From Marthasterias glacialis (Eukaryota; Echinodermata; Asteroidea; Forcipulatida; Asteriidae), in the NCBI GenBank assembly GCA_911728455.2, contig OU452226.1:15951938-16015937 (forward strand): DNA of 64,000 nt, written 5' to 3'. The position numbers and the translations under genes are program-made. Of this stretch, positions 9,669 through 22,545 are shown one piece after another; position 1 is the first letter of the stretch; the number at the start of each line of letters is the position of its first letter. Under the pieces are notes generated by a model that was not told where the DNA came from, searched no databases, and worked only from the letters and a program-made list of their open reading frames with translations.

Positions 9669-10469
9669 GTTTCTTTGTGTGGTGCCCTGCTTCACACAGT
9701 AATTATTACATGAACAGATTGTTTTTTATAACTAGGGGAGCCAGAATATATATTTTCCTTTTAGCCAATCGATTTGATTGCATGTATTTGAAGGAGGTTG
9801 GGGGGGCGGGAATTAATGTAGAAATATTTGTTCAAAGGGTAGATGATCGCTGACAATGGCTTTGAACTGTTCTCTTATATTTATTTGTTGAAGATATAAC
9901 AATGCTGATATAATTTTATAACAGCTGCATGGAAGGCCCAACCACCAACACCACTCCCACAATCAACTCCTTGTAGCGTTGAAACATTGGAGTGACGTAC
10001 CCCGCTGACGTTTTTAAGCGAGTAGATTTACGTTAGGATTTTGACATCGTCTGTAGACATTTCTTCTCTTGGGGCATCTTAACATTTTATTTGCAACTCT
10101 ATTTTGTGGATCATTCGTAGTGGAACAATTTTTGCTTTCAGCTATGTTTAAGACAATAATCGCCTTTAAACAGTTACAAGGAATGCAGGTTTGTGTGAAG
10201 GACCTTCAGGAGGAAGGAAAAAAAACCTGCATAAATGTTGCTGCTTCATGCAAAAAGGAATGCAAAGCCAATTTTAAGATTAAAAATTTTAACCGGTTGA
10301 AAGGTAAACTTGGAAATATAACAATTTGATTAAGTGGTGGAGGTTTTATGACAGCAAGCACGTAGAGTTTAGAAAACCAGTTTGAAAAAAAGACTTAACC
10401 AAAGTACAGGGTTGGTCATTTAAAAAGAAAGATAAAAGATAAGTTTCAATTTGAAAGCACATAACAAGC
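9669..10469 (+). other. Mostly unannotated; weak frame at 10069-10329
   Basis: A frame of 86 codons at 10069-10329 starts at TTG, has a hydrophobic N-terminal stretch and a lysine/cysteine-rich second half. No known domain or splice logic supports it. It could be chance. Confidence 0.15.
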
Positions 10470-11489
<1,020 letters not shown>

Positions 11490-12875
11490 GTTTTTTTACC
11501 CTGGAGAGTCTTTGGACTGGCTGGGTCTTTGCCAGGCTTCAGCAGGGCAATGACTTTGGCTTTCCTCCATAGCTTTGGGATGTTATAGGTGCTCAAGCAT
11601 TCGTTGAACATAGGAGCCACTTGAGGGCACCTGGTCCAGGGTGTTTTATCTGCTCGCAGAGGATGTCATCAAGTCTAGCAGCTTTTTTGTTTTTCATTGC
11701 TTTGATGGCAGCAAGCAGGTCATTCATCGAGAACAGTTTAGTGAAGCCTGGGGCGTCTTGAGAACTTGGAGCATCTGGGGCCTTGGGAAGCGTGGCTCTT
11801 TTGGGGTGATGGTTAGGGTTTCCCTGGCTATTCACTAGGAGTTGGTGGGCGACTTGGTCAGCAGTGACTTGAGATCTTGGTTGCGCCTTTGTATAGTCAT
11901 TACCCAGGATCCGGATCGTTTTCCATGTCAGTGGTTTGAATGAATTCCTGCCACTTCCTCCTCCTAGATTCAGCAATTTCCTTGGTCAGAATTTCTCCCG
12001 ATTCAAGTGTCTCCTCACTAAAGGGGTCCGTCTGGAAGTGTTCGATGTAGTGTTCATACATCACCTTGGAGTAGTCCGTCAAGCCTTGAATGTAGCTTGC
12101 ACGGCAGCCACTGGGGATGTTGCGCCTTGAGGATTTCTTCATCAGCTCTACAAAGGTGTCGTAGTTTTGGGGGGTGGCAAGTTAAGTAATGACTGCATTA
12201 ACCTTAAGCCCTATCAGTCGGTGCTGGGAGTGAGGGATTGGGTCTAAGACGACTTTCTCGCACTGGTTGGCAATCCTGGTATATGTGGATATCAGGTCAG
12301 GGTTGTAGCCACATCTCCACCTTGCGCTGTTGAAGGAGGGAGGAAGCTTAGCATCATGAATGAGGGACAGTTGATTAGCATCTGCCCACGTCTCAACTAG
12401 TTCACCATTTTTTATTAGTTTCTCCATATCCCCAGGTAGTGCTGTGGCTGTTGAAATCACCGATGACCACATTCATCCTGCCGTCAGTAGCACTGCCGGG
12501 CAGATCGAAAGGCTCAGGAGGTGGCTTGTAGATTGAGCTTATGGTGATTATCATCAGGTCAATGGAAAGGACTTCGATGTTATTGCTGTCTGATATGGAA
12601 GATTTGTCCACAGTAAGACCATTACAGGCGAAGATCGCGCTTCCATACTGGTCATGTGGTCTCTTTACGATGATGGAGGCAGAGGATGTCACAGTTGGTT
12701 GGTATACATAGGTCAGCCAAAAGGTCAGCCAAAAGTTCTTGTTTGGTGCCCGTAAGACCTTCAATGTTGGATGAGATCATACTCAGGGCCGGTCCTGACA
12801 AGGTGTTGGTAGTGGTGGTTAAGTAGCACTTGAGAACTTCAGTAGTGTGGTTGAAGGATTCGCAGATTTTCATCT
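11490..12875 (-). pseudogene. Dead LINE: endonuclease domain and RT start
   Basis: Minus-strand frames joined by several frame breaks give an apurinic-type endonuclease (ISSNIEGLTGTKQELLADLL, CDILCL, YGSAIFACNGL, and VVIGDFNSHSTTWGYGE with the catalytic GDFN). A linker with SRRRKWQEFIQ and the start of the reverse transcriptase (AIKAMKNKKAARLDDILCE, IPKLWRKAKVIALLKPGKDP) follow. The copy stops before the catalytic RT boxes. A 'gtcagccaaaa' tandem duplication near 12712-12735 is one of the lesions. It differs from the plus-strand LINE at 2.6 kb. Confidence 0.85.
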
Positions 12876-13885
12876 TACAGGGACCGCGGCGTGAACGCTC
12901 CTTTAGTGGCCCCCATCATGATTATAGCAGTATATGGAATAACCCACTTACCACGCATGCGTGTGCGCTGGCGGTCACATCACAGTTTGACAAAGACGGT
13001 GCCCTTTGTGATTTGTGATGTGTGCAGTATCTGGTTGAGAGTTCATCTTTCCATGCACAGCCACAGGCCTGCTATAATCATGACGACACAGCCCCTTTAA
13101 TTGACAGACTGTTTTATTCCAAATTCAGGAACATACCCCCATAGCCCTGGCGGAGGGTAACAACAATGATTATATATAACAACAGTAAGAAATAAGCGGA
13201 ACTGTTTACATGATTGTAGCATGGTCACAAACATTTTGCATCTCTTTCAGCTCGGTGAACAAGAAAAACATTTTGAAACGCAAGTGACTATTCTTTTTTT
13301 TACTTCAGAGGACATAAGGAACAGAAAATTGTCATCATCAGTCATACTTGTGAATACGTTGTGTAATTTACAAATTTCAGTGAACATACTTTGTCTTTAC
13401 TCAGCAATCAATTCAAGAAGTTATTCGTTTTCAATATCCTGTTCACACTGTGGACATAAGCTCCCTTCTTACAATACAACTATTAAAATAGTAACAATAA
13501 ATGTATCATTATTTTATGAAATGCTTTTACAAGAGAAATCAAAGCGCTGTGCAAGTCAAAAGAATAGGAAGTTAACTATGATGTCTTGAATGTGGTGCAT
13601 TTATTGCCCTGTTCGAAATTTTGGATTTGGATTATGCTTCAGCTTGGGCTCCGTAAATAATTTTGAAAATGAACCCTTTGGTATGGGACTTCAAACAGGC
13701 CGACAATGCAAAAGCCTTAGTCGAAGAGATGGGGCATCCCTAATGTTGATGGGAACCATGTACCAAAGATTGGGGCCAGCTATTGAAAAAGATCAATTGT
13801 TGAGGGATTTCAAAGTTATCGGAACAGTAAGAAGAAGTTTGTTTTTAGAAGATCTGAGTCCCACCCTGCCCGGTTGATACAATGC
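12876..13885. other. Unannotated stretch
   Basis: No domain was recognised. The part just upstream of the LINE (12876-13100) may be its 5' untranslated region; 'catcatgattatagcag' (12914) recurs inverted near 13069. An open plus frame at 13590-13877 has no recognised family. Confidence 0.3.
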
Positions 13886-13963
13886 GAGTAAATCACATAA
13901 GTAGCGAGGACCAATACCATGTGCCTACATGGTATTGGTCCTCGCCACTTATGTAATTTACTC
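13886..13963. repeat. Near-perfect hairpin, 37-bp arms, 4-bp loop
   Basis: Arms 13886-13922 and 13927-13963 pair at 35 of 37 positions around loop GCCT. Weaker pairing continues outward for about 20 bp. It may be a foldback element or a small-RNA precursor. Confidence 0.9.
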
Positions 13964-14044
13964 ATGTATACCATCAATAGAACTTTGAATGGTGTAATGT
14001 ACGCTGCTGGATGGGTAACCAGTGAAGATTTGTGATAAGGGGAA

Positions 14045-14292
14045 GTGGCATCCACAGAGCACTTATATGATAAAGGCTTGGGCCTACCTCCTACCCCATC
14101 ACGCTTTGCGGATTGCCGATGCTGGGTAATGAGCCGGGGACGGGGTTTGGCGCCATCTTGGATTTTATGCACGCCATGTTGGGTGGCCATCTTTCTTGAC
14201 TTGTGTCCCGACGGCCGTCCTGAAATTGAGACTTGATTGGTCGGCTCCTTTCCCCGGTCTTCACTGTCCGCCGTAACTTCTCCATGACTCAA
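14045..14292. other. GC-richer block, unidentified
   Basis: The GC-rich segment includes 'aagatggcgccaaacccc' on the minus strand and short open frames both ways. It looks like part of a dispersed repeat; no protein family was recognised. Confidence 0.25.
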
Positions 14293-14710
14293 GCAGCACA
14301 GTTTTTGAGTTTTTATAGTCTGTGAACTTTAAGTGTTTGGCTTGGGCTCTGAGGCCTTTTTTTAGCTTCTTTAGTATCATCCTCTCTGATTATCAATCAG
14401 GCATTCATCCAATCAGCTGGTTTCCTCAGTTTGGGTTTCTCAGCTGTGCCAATAAAAATTGAAAAACACAGTACAAAGTCTTGCTGTGCCTGGCACTTTC
14501 CTCTTTTTCGGGGTGGGGGGGGGGGGGTGGCCAACAGCAGTTGCTTACCTGTAATTTTATTACATCTATAGTTACAATTTCTGTTTTGTTAAAATGATTG
14601 GACTATATGAAGACATGGAGATGAACTTAGTGCACTGTTGTGATAACAGTTTGAATATAATTGAGGATTGCGATAGCTGACAAATTCTTTTCTTTCTCCG
14701 TCTTATTCAG

Positions 14711-14788
14711 GAATGTTAGGAGTGGAAGAATATGCAGTGATCCACCCACCGAATGGTATCATACCGTTCCATGGATTCTCTATGTATG
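14711..14788 (+). CDS. TBC1D19: TBC1D19 orthologue, internal exon (start of visible part)
   Basis: This 78-bp exon lies between a strong acceptor (tctccgtcttattcag, ending 14710) and donor GTAAGA (14789). It encodes EEYAVIHPPNGIIPFHGFSM followed by Y, and starts and ends in phase 1. The peptide closely matches the part of vertebrate TBC1D19 just upstream of the second half of its TBC domain. TBC proteins are usually GTPase-activating proteins for Rab GTPases in membrane traffic; the substrate of TBC1D19 is not well established. The catalytic arginine and glutamine fingers would lie in 5' exons that are not visible in this window. Confidence 0.85.
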
Positions 14789-14868
14789 GTAAGACAAACA
14801 TTTCTCATTTTACTGACTACTGCTTCATTTGAATAGAGGTACATAGAGAGGGGAGTAGTGTAGCAAGG

Positions 14869-15272
14869 CGTGTCATGGCCAAGCGGTCTAGGGCACCGAA
14901 CTCAAGCTCTGGTGTTTCTGATCAGCAGAGTGTGGGTTCGAGTCCCGGTCTTGACACTTGTGTCCTTAAGCAAGACACTTAACCATTATTGCTTCTTCCT
15001 CGGATGGGATGTAAACCTGTAGGTCCCGTGTGTTGTGTAATGCACCTAAAAGAGCCCAGTGACACTTATCACTAAGAGAAGGGGTTCGCCCCGGTGTTTC
15101 TGGTAGTGGCTGCTGAATGTGCCGCAGCACCATAAGGTGCTACATGAATGGGTCTCATAATTCAAAAACTTCAAAATCCCATCGTAAACATGACAACAAT
15201 AAGCGCCTTGAGTACCTAATTGCTGGTAGATACGTGCGCTATATAAGACTCCCGTATTATTATTATTATTAG
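14869..15272 (+). mobile_element. tRNA(Leu)-derived SINE, full length, copy 1
   Basis: The head 'gtcatggccaagcggtctag' has a long variable arm and B box 'gggttcgagtcccgg'. The anticodon position reads CAA in 'actcaagctc', which points to a leucine tRNA source. A body with 'gacacttgtgtccttaagca' and 'aagagaaggggttcgcc' follows, then a tail of (ATT)n. Copies of the same family lie at 15568 and 35864. Confidence 0.85.
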
Positions 15273-15567
15273 CAAGGGGAAGTGGGCTCACCAGTGGTGT
15301 TCAGTAAGGCCACGTTACACACAGCAATTTTTACAGACGCTTTGGTGTTTCGTGGCTCATGGTTTATTTTCTACAGAATCATCATACAATACAATAATGG
15401 AACGTTACACTGTTTAAATATATCGTGAGACTGTAGAGGAGGCCCCATTAGAAGAAAAAGCTTGTCAACATAGGTTCCCTTGCTGTACATGCATGCATGG
15501 GAAATAATAATTGGAACAGTTGAATTGATTGTTGCTATAGGACCACTTAGATTTCATATCAATTAAA

Positions 15568-15977
15568 GTGCAATTCATGGCCGAGCAGATAAGAACACCG
15601 GACTCAAGTTCTGGTGTTTCTGATCAGCAGAAAGTGGGTTTGAATCCCTTGTGTCCTTATAAGCAATAACCATTATTGCTGTGTCCTTTGAATTGGACGT
15701 AAAGCTGTAGGTCCCATGTGTTGTGTAATGCACCTAAAAGAACCCAGTGCACTTATCACAAAGAGAAGGGGTTCGCCCTGGTGTTACTGGTTGGATCTGT
15801 TGCAGATCGCACCACAGCATTTTGTAAAACCGTTACATGGTGCAATGTAAAGGAACAGGTTTCATACTTCAAAACATAACTCCGCATATCTTGCAGGAAA
15901 AAACACTGAGCACTTTGAGATGCCCATCGGGTGTGATAAAGCACTGTATAAGAATTGCATATTACTATTGTTATTAG
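15568..15977 (+). mobile_element. tRNA(Leu)-derived SINE, copy 2, degraded
   Basis: Same family and orientation as the copy 700 bp upstream, with small deletions around the B box and a decayed 'attactattgttatta' tail. Confidence 0.8.
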
Positions 15978-16646
15978 GTCAAAACTCTGATGTGATGTGG
16001 GCATCCACCTTAATTAAAGGAGTATAATAATCCTGATCCAGACTCAAATTTACACAAAGATTCCTACAAAAACTACACGCAAAAACAAACAAGGAACTAG
16101 ACAACACAAAGCAAGGTATGTGACAATCAAACGGATCATGTTAAGTACCCAATAGACCACAGGAAGAAACGACACCACGCCCCACCCACATGCACCCCCC
16201 GGACAGTTTAGCCAGGTGGTTTCCAACCCCGCCCCCATCCAAAGCAGTCACGCAAACAACGCACGACGTCATCTCCCCGTAGGTCAAATGTTGGCTTTTT
16301 TAGCTGGACACACTCAAAGACCCTTATACAGAGGAAACACATTTAAAAAACATGTGCAATGTACTTACTTAACAAAATACTAAAAGGTGTTTAAATACAA
16401 ATAAATTCTTGGCACTTTTCAAAGAGTTATTTCACTCGCACACAAAGGAATTGACTTAAGACTGTGGCATCATGATTAACTTCCATCTTGTCAAGTTTTT
16501 TCTTGGAGTATTTCATTTGTCCTTTGTCATTTTCTGACAGTGTGATTTCCTCCCCCGGATTAGTCTGTCATTTCTTCAAAATCTTAAAACAGAACCATAA
16601 AGAGAGCCAGGAAATTTTCTCTGACAAACTGTTTCCTTCCAAGAAA
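15978..16646 (+). other. Intron of TBC1D19, unannotated
   Basis: No exon or repeat family was recognised. Confidence 0.4.
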
Positions 16647-16758
16647 TGTCCCAGAGAAGATCTTCTCAGCAAACATTAAACGTCCCAGAGAAGATCTTCT
16701 CAGCAAACATTAAACGTCCCAGAGAAGATCTTCTCAGCAAACATTAAACGTCCCAAGG
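16647..16758. repeat. 34-bp tandem repeat, three copies plus a partial
   Basis: Units start at 16647, 16681 and 16715 and are virtually identical. Each contains the perfect 14-bp palindrome GAGAAGATCTTCTC. A partial fourth unit begins at 16749. Confidence 0.95.
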
Positions 16759-16931
16759 AGTTTCCTGCTCATCTTTCAAGAACTGTTTGTTTATTTCCGA
16801 GAAGGATTACCTCAATTTTTCACCAATCGGACGAGGCAAACCAACTTAGCGACCAGACCTTCGGTTATGCAAACAAAATTGCTCTGGACAGAGTTTCCAC
16901 CGTGCAGGAAAATGTTATTTTAACTGCCTGT

Positions 16932-16942
16932 AACTCTATATA
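16932..16942 (+). promoter_or_regulatory. Isolated TATA-box-like word
   Basis: 'ctatataaagg' is a consensus TATA sequence, but nothing downstream supports a transcription unit. It is probably a chance match inside the intron. Confidence 0.15.
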
Positions 16943-19338
16943 AAGGGAGAGATATATATATCATAATCACAAGCTAATGTGTGCTTGATCTAGAGATTTG
17001 GATGGTGGGGCCTGGGGCTAGCGGGGACAGCTGGGCTTGGTGCCTGGGTCGGGTTTTCTCCAGAAATCTAGTTAGCCGGATAATAGAATGGCATCCTTTT
17101 TCCGTTGTACATGTCAGTGATACACGCCCGGGAGGATTCTGTATCAGTCAACTTGGCACCTGTCTACTGCAATGATTTCCTCCTTCATCGCTAGAATACT
17201 TCCGCTGCCCCCCGAAATTGCGGATATTTTTATTTGCAGTTTATTGGCAATTTATCGTGCTCATATTTACTGCCTGAGGGCCCAGTGCACGTGCCTCACG
17301 GATGAATGTGATGTGTGTATGTGGGGGGGGGGGAGTGTGTGCTTCAGAAGAGCATACACTAACCTTTGTGTATTGCAGTGTATCAACATTGTAGTCATAC
17401 CAATGCAAGCTGGCAATGTCTAGACAACAGAGGGAGCTTTACCATTACGGAAAAGACAACTTGATAAAATGATCAGTTTTGTGCACAAGTCTGACAGGGT
17501 ATTAGTGCATGACATTTTCAATATTTCGATCAGTGCCGATCAATGCAGACAATGACCGTTGCTATCAATGGGAAACAAGGCATTCACTTGCCGAAATGGC
17601 GCCCATGCGTATTTCACTTTCCAACAATAGTTAAAGGCCCAGTTCCCCATCTTGCGCCTTCTGGGCTCTATAACCTTTGTTTTTTACCCATACACTGACG
17701 TGTGTTAATAGACATTCATTGTCTTACCAACTAGACTAACGAGATTGCCCGGCAGCTAAAGGCAGTTTGAATCCTATTAGCAGCGGGTACCACAACCATT
17801 ATGATAGATGTTAATGTTTGCATTGAGAAAAAGAACGGGAGTATTGGTAAAAATACAAATAACATTCTTTATTATATTCATGTTAATGGAAAACTTAACA
17901 GTCAAAGTTACTTGGAATTTGTGTAACCCCCCTACCTTCCATACAATAATTAGAATTGTAGCATGTCCGAAACTGACTGTTTATTTACAGTGTAAATCAT
18001 GGACGCTATTTACTTGACCAGTAAAAGGGCTAAAGCCTTACCGGGCACATAAAGTGTTTCGTCCCAGTATTAAAAGGGCGTAAGCAATAAAATGGCCCCT
18101 GACATGTAAAATATGGTATTATCGTTACACTTTTGTTGCTAGAATTACCCCAAAGACATGTTTTCCTATTCCCATGCAGAATTTAGCCTTTCTATAACAA
18201 CTTTTGAATGGCAAAGAATTAATCAAACTTTCCCACTCAGTTTTCTTGAAACACAAAGTTTCACACCATTTGCTTACGCCCTTTTACCGGAAACTTGTCG
18301 CTATGTCCTTTTACAGGACATACCACGAATTGTTATGTTATGTTGCCAAGACCTTGTGGCCCTTTGGCCTTGTGTTGGGTGATTTTTCTTTCAAAAACAA
18401 ATTGGTTGCAGAAATTAAAATGGACCGTCTCCCTGTACATACACAACAGCAAATTGCTACGTAGTAGCAATTTAGCATTGGCACCCGCCCACCAAGCACT
18501 CGGCATACTGAATGTTCAGTTTCAGTTTACCATTCCTCCACTGGGAAACCCTGGGGGGTGGTAATGCCACAGGTACTCGCGTGACATTGACAATGAGTAT
18601 CAGAAATCCGACTTTTCAGAATGCTTTTCTTGACTTGATATGTTGAAATTAGTTGTCCTCAATAGCACATCTCCCCAGATCAATTTCTGACCCTGTGGCC
18701 ATTGTCAGGTGCTGATCCAGGGAGGGGACCCAGGGGGCACTTGCTCCCCTCCCCTCCCTGCTGTCATTGTGTCTCCATTGTGTTCTGGCAATCTCAAGAA
18801 TTCTCTAGATGATTTTCTGGGGGGTGGGGGTTACTTCCATTAGAAGTGAAGAGTGTGTTAGAGTATGGGAACATTTTTGGGCTCTCCCTCTGCCATGATA
18901 TAATAATTGTAAAGCAAGTAACCAATTGCCCGTAACAAAACATAAACTGTGTTTGTTGTATGCCCTAAAACAAGAGAGCACTGAATCTGAAGAAATTATG
19001 ACAGCTTAGTAGGTTGGTGTAGGTTTATTGAAAGTTAGAAATGAATTCACCCTTCCGAAAATCGATGATGTATCACACCTTTAAAATGACCTTATCTTAA
19101 TATATAATTGTAAGCTTTTCACTTAGCCTATGTTTTTGTTTTTGTTTTGTTTTTTCAATAAAAAAAATTACTCTTTATTCCCCTTTTTGTTTTTGTTAGT
19201 ACCCTTTTCTCAATGTTTGTTTGTTGTTGCTGTTGTTGTTTTTTTGTGTGTTTTGTTTAGCCTAACTAAACTTTTCTAATTTACTGGATTTTTTCGTTTT
19301 TAAATTACATTTGTTTAAAATGTTTTACAAGCGTTTTC
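16943..19338 (+). other. Intron of TBC1D19, unannotated
   Basis: About 2.4 kb without a recognised exon. G-runs occur near 17324 and 18820; the second half becomes T-rich on the plus strand. Confidence 0.4.
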
Positions 19339-19733
19339 TTAAAGGGAGACACATTGTCTTCACATCTCTTATAATGTTGGAATAGCTCCTTGTCCTTTTT
19401 AAGAGTTGTTCATGCAATAAAACACCTACAGTGTGTTGTAATTAGTGAGAATTGATAAACAAAACATAAATTTGCCTCTGGAAATACAACCAGTGGAACC
19501 ACACTCTACATAGAAACATACTGTTCGTCATTTTGTGGAGTCAAACATTTGGTTCTACAAAATGGGGGACCATGTTCTGTCACAAAATTAAACAAAAACC
19601 ACACAGTTTCAAGGGATATTTTTCTGTGAATCATTATATTCTTTTTTTAAAATATCTATCCAACCATATTCATTTCATAGGAAACACTTTTTGTAGCACA
19701 AAATGCACCCAATCAAAAGACAATCCCTTTAAT
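19339..19733. mobile_element. Terminal-inverted-repeat element, deleted copy
   Basis: It begins 'cttaaagggagacacattgt' and ends 'agacaatccctttaa', with an interior related to that of the longer copy at 24767-25313: the shared words are 'tacagtgtgttgtaatta', 'aaccacactctacat', 'gaccatgttctgtcac' and 'aaccatattcatttca'. It is shorter than the other copy (about 395 versus 547 bp). No transposase is present. Confidence 0.75.
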
Positions 19734-19975
19734 CCTTTTTTACCTTTATCTAAATTAATTTGTTTGGTTTTTCTTTTTACTTCTTTTTTTTTAAATTTTA
19801 TATTTAACTGTTTAAGAAGCATTTTGTTCAACCCCCATTAACCTTTCTCTAAATTACCTTCTTTCTTTCTTTTTTCATTTTCTTACTTTTTGTTGTAAAT
19901 ATTTGTATTTGACAAGCATTTTATTTAGCCTACAATCGTTCCCACTCTCTCTGTCTCTCTCTTGTTCTGTTTCAG

Positions 19976-20020
19976 GGTATTGTATCACTGTGCATTCTCA
20001 TTGCTGACAAGTTGTTGTTC
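19976..20020 (+). CDS. TBC1D19: TBC1D19 orthologue, possible truncated exon
   Basis: After an excellent acceptor (ctctctctgtctctctcttg...tttcag, ending 19975) the frame reads GIVSLCILIADKLLF and then hits TAA TAA. GIVSLC is the start of a conserved TBC1D19 segment that belongs between the exons at 14711 and 22063. The remainder of that segment, about 18 residues up to the next exon, is absent; T-rich DNA follows. Either a small donor was missed, or the exon is damaged or misassembled. The six-residue match could be chance, but its position behind a strong acceptor argues otherwise. Confidence 0.4.
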
Positions 20021-20197
20021 TAATAATGTTTTTGTTTGTTTTGTTTTTTTACTTTTTTTTTATTCGCAGTTATTTTGCATACACCGAGTTTAAATCAGAC
20101 AAGCAACTTTTCAGCTGATGTCCTTATTTTTCTTTATTAATAGTGCCATAGAAAACTGAAAACACTAAGCAAAGTTAAGTATGGTCGGCCATTTCTT

Positions 20198-20712
20198 CGT
20201 TTGTTCAGGTTTTTTTGCGGGAACAAAGTTGTATGTGTACTTAATGGATCATTCAAGATGTAACATCTGCCAAAGATGTTTGATGGAAAGTTGTTTCTCC
20301 CTCAGACTTTGACAGCGTTACTCACGATATGTGTTTACAAGAAAGTCTCAAAGTGTGGAGTTACTGCAGATAGGAAGTGTACACAGCTCAATGGAAGACC
20401 ACATAAAATGTTCAACTTCATGCAGATGGAAGCTTGCCAATAGTACCAAGCATGTTTGATACGAAGAAAGGGGGCACATTCTAAAACTGATCCAGCTGTT
20501 AATTTTACGATGTTAGATTACCCATCGTTACTGGCAACCTGTGTTTTGGCTTTGGGCCTTGACAAATGTTGTAATTTTCTTTGTTTGTTCAGGTTTTTTT
20601 TTTGCGGGAACAAAGTTGTATATGTACTTAATGGATCATTCAAGATCCAATTTAGGAATGGGAGTAACTTTCTAGTGTGGTACCATCACAGTAATGGCAG
20701 CATTATTTTAGT
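20198..20712. repeat. Duplicated 66-bp block and related dispersed repeat
   Basis: 'tttgcgggaacaaagttgta' with about 66 bp of context occurs at 20198-20262 and 20579-20646. The sequence that follows the second copy ('tttaggaatgggagtaact', 20653-20712) recurs at 23825-23883, so these are pieces of a dispersed repeat. Confidence 0.7.
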
Positions 20713-21292
20713 AAGACTTGATAAAACTCACGTATGCTACTTGAGTTATGTTTGCGCCTGATGCTTTGTTGTGTGTAAAAAAAAATTGCCTGTAAAGATG
20801 GCTGACTTTACAATGTGTGGCGTCAAGTTAAGTGGGACCTGCTTATACAGAGTGTACAAAATGTTCTATGAGACTGCAAGTTATCTTGCCTGCTAGGAAA
20901 ATACTCAAAGAAACTTTTTTGGTAAACACGATGCTTGGCTCTATAAATCAACTCCCACTGCATTCTTGTCATACATTATAGTACATGTAGTTGCAATGAA
21001 ACAATTGAAACTACTTGATGATGCTTGTTACATGTGTAACAGGCACAAGTGGCACGAGTGTGGCCAGCACACTGTGTACCAGGACTTGCTAAATATACAT
21101 GGTTAACGCTTGGTTTTGACTTCCAAAAGTATATATTTATTTCTTCTTTCCGACTACTAAATCAATGGAGGGACTTGCCACATGTAGCCCAGGGCCCATC
21201 TTTCTTAAAGCCTGTAAACAGACTGTTTATTAGCAGAAATTCTTTTTTATAAACAAAAGTCACACCTGCTTGCCAGCGGTTCTTGTAAGCAG

Positions 21293-21483
21293 GGGCCAAT
21301 TTCATAAAGCTGTTTAGCCGAAATTATTGCTTAGCAAATTTCTTTGCTAAGCAAAAAATTAGTGGGGCACCAGTCACAACAGTGTACACATAATGGAATG
21401 TTGGCTGGTAACCTGTTTCTGCTGAGCAAGATTTATCTGTGCTTAGCAAGTTTCTGTGCTTACAGGCTTTATGAAATTGGGCC
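21293..21483. mobile_element. Inverted-repeat element with 'ggccaatttcataaagc' ends
   Basis: The left end 'ggggccaatttcataaagc' and the right end 'aggctttatgaaattgggcc' are reverse complements. The interior has several 'ttgcttagca' / 'tgctaagcaa' words that also fold back. It is non-coding and MITE-like, and a common style of repeat in echinoderm genomes. Confidence 0.75.
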
Positions 21484-21589
21484 TGATGAGTGACGCAACA
21501 ATGCAAATTCATTGTGAATGCACAGACTCACTGTCCAATCCTATGATTATGTATGAAAAACATTTTTGCTTACGCATGTTTTGCTGCTA

Positions 21590-21725
21590 CAGATAGCACA
21601 CAAATTTGCTTATCACAAATTTGTGAAATTGGGGCCTGGCGCTAGGACTAGTCTTAGCTCAAGTTAGGACAAGTAACTAGTCCTAACTTATAGGACTTGT
21701 CATCAGTTAGGACTAGTTTTGGGAA
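21590..21725. repeat. Palindromic 'ctaggactagt' repeat cluster
   Basis: Alternating forward and inverted words of the type 'ctaggactagtc' and 'actagtcctaactta' are packed between 21640 and 21722, after 'tgaaattggggcc' like the end of the previous element. It is a fold-prone repeat, non-coding. Confidence 0.65.
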
Positions 21726-22062
21726 ATCCAATCCTGGCCAGACATTGGTATACTAGGAGTTTAAAGGGGGGGGGTCTTGCAATTTCATCCAATTGCACTA
21801 GTTCTCGTCTTGTTACAAGTGTCTTGTGCTTACCAAAAGTATAGACTGTTTTGTCATGGACAAAAATTGAACTGCATGTATGTATCCTTCAGAAGATATA
21901 ATGTTCAAAAATAACTTGATATGTTACCTGGATGTCTGTCATAATGCAGGTTTTATACAAGGCCTTGTTGTAATATTGATATGCTGTACGTAAAAAAAAA
22001 TGAGGAGGGAAAAATCAATAGATAATTTTACAATCTGAGTTTTTTTTCTTCTTTTTCTGTAG

Positions 22063-22178
22063 GTTGCGTATTGCCTTCAAGTGGATGATGCGGGCATTCT
22101 CAGGTTACCTGGCGAGCGATCAGTTGCTTCTGCTGTGGGATCGCATCCTAGCCCATGAATCTCTTCTTATTCTCCCAG
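22063..22178 (+). CDS. TBC1D19: TBC1D19 orthologue, penultimate coding exon
   Basis: This 116-bp exon lies between acceptor 'ctttttctgtag' (ending 22062) and donor GTAATA (22179). It encodes LRIA, then FKWMMRAFSGYLASDQLLLL, then WDRIL and HESLLILP. The W-D-R-I box is typical of the C-terminal half of TBC domains, and the whole segment is near-identical in pattern to vertebrate TBC1D19. It ends in phase 1, which fits exactly the start of the exon at 24586. Confidence 0.92.
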
Positions 22179-22545
22179 GTAATAAACCACCATCCTTCCT
22201 TAGTTTAACATATCTCGTCTTGAAAGCTGGAGGTCATAGGTTCACGTCACAATTAAGTCTCTTGTGAACTGCATAACTTAAAGGTGCTATCAATGCGCAT
22301 GGATCTCTTCGTATTCTCCAAGTTAATAACTGTAAGCTGTAAATTATTACATTTTTATTTATTTATTTTTATTATTATTATTTTTTTTTAATTGCAAATA
22401 GCAATTCTAGAATCAATGACTGCAGTCAAGGCATACACAAGTTTAAAGCTGATTTCCCAAACTTTATTTTGATCACAACTTTAACATTCACAGAGGTCAT
22501 TTTTAAGATCATGTGTTTAGAATTTGGAGTACATGGGGTTATTTT

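Noticed and set aside
10069-10329. 86-codon secreted-protein-like frame
   Set aside because: It starts at TTG, lacks a recognised domain and has no splice or promoter support; kept only as a note.
12914-13085. Inverted pair of 'catcatgattatagcag'
   Set aside because: Only 17 bp with one mismatch and 138 bp apart; too little to call an element.
16932-17423. A gene starting at the TATA word near 16,932
   Set aside because: Following frames are short, contain no domain and lie in an intron of TBC1D19.
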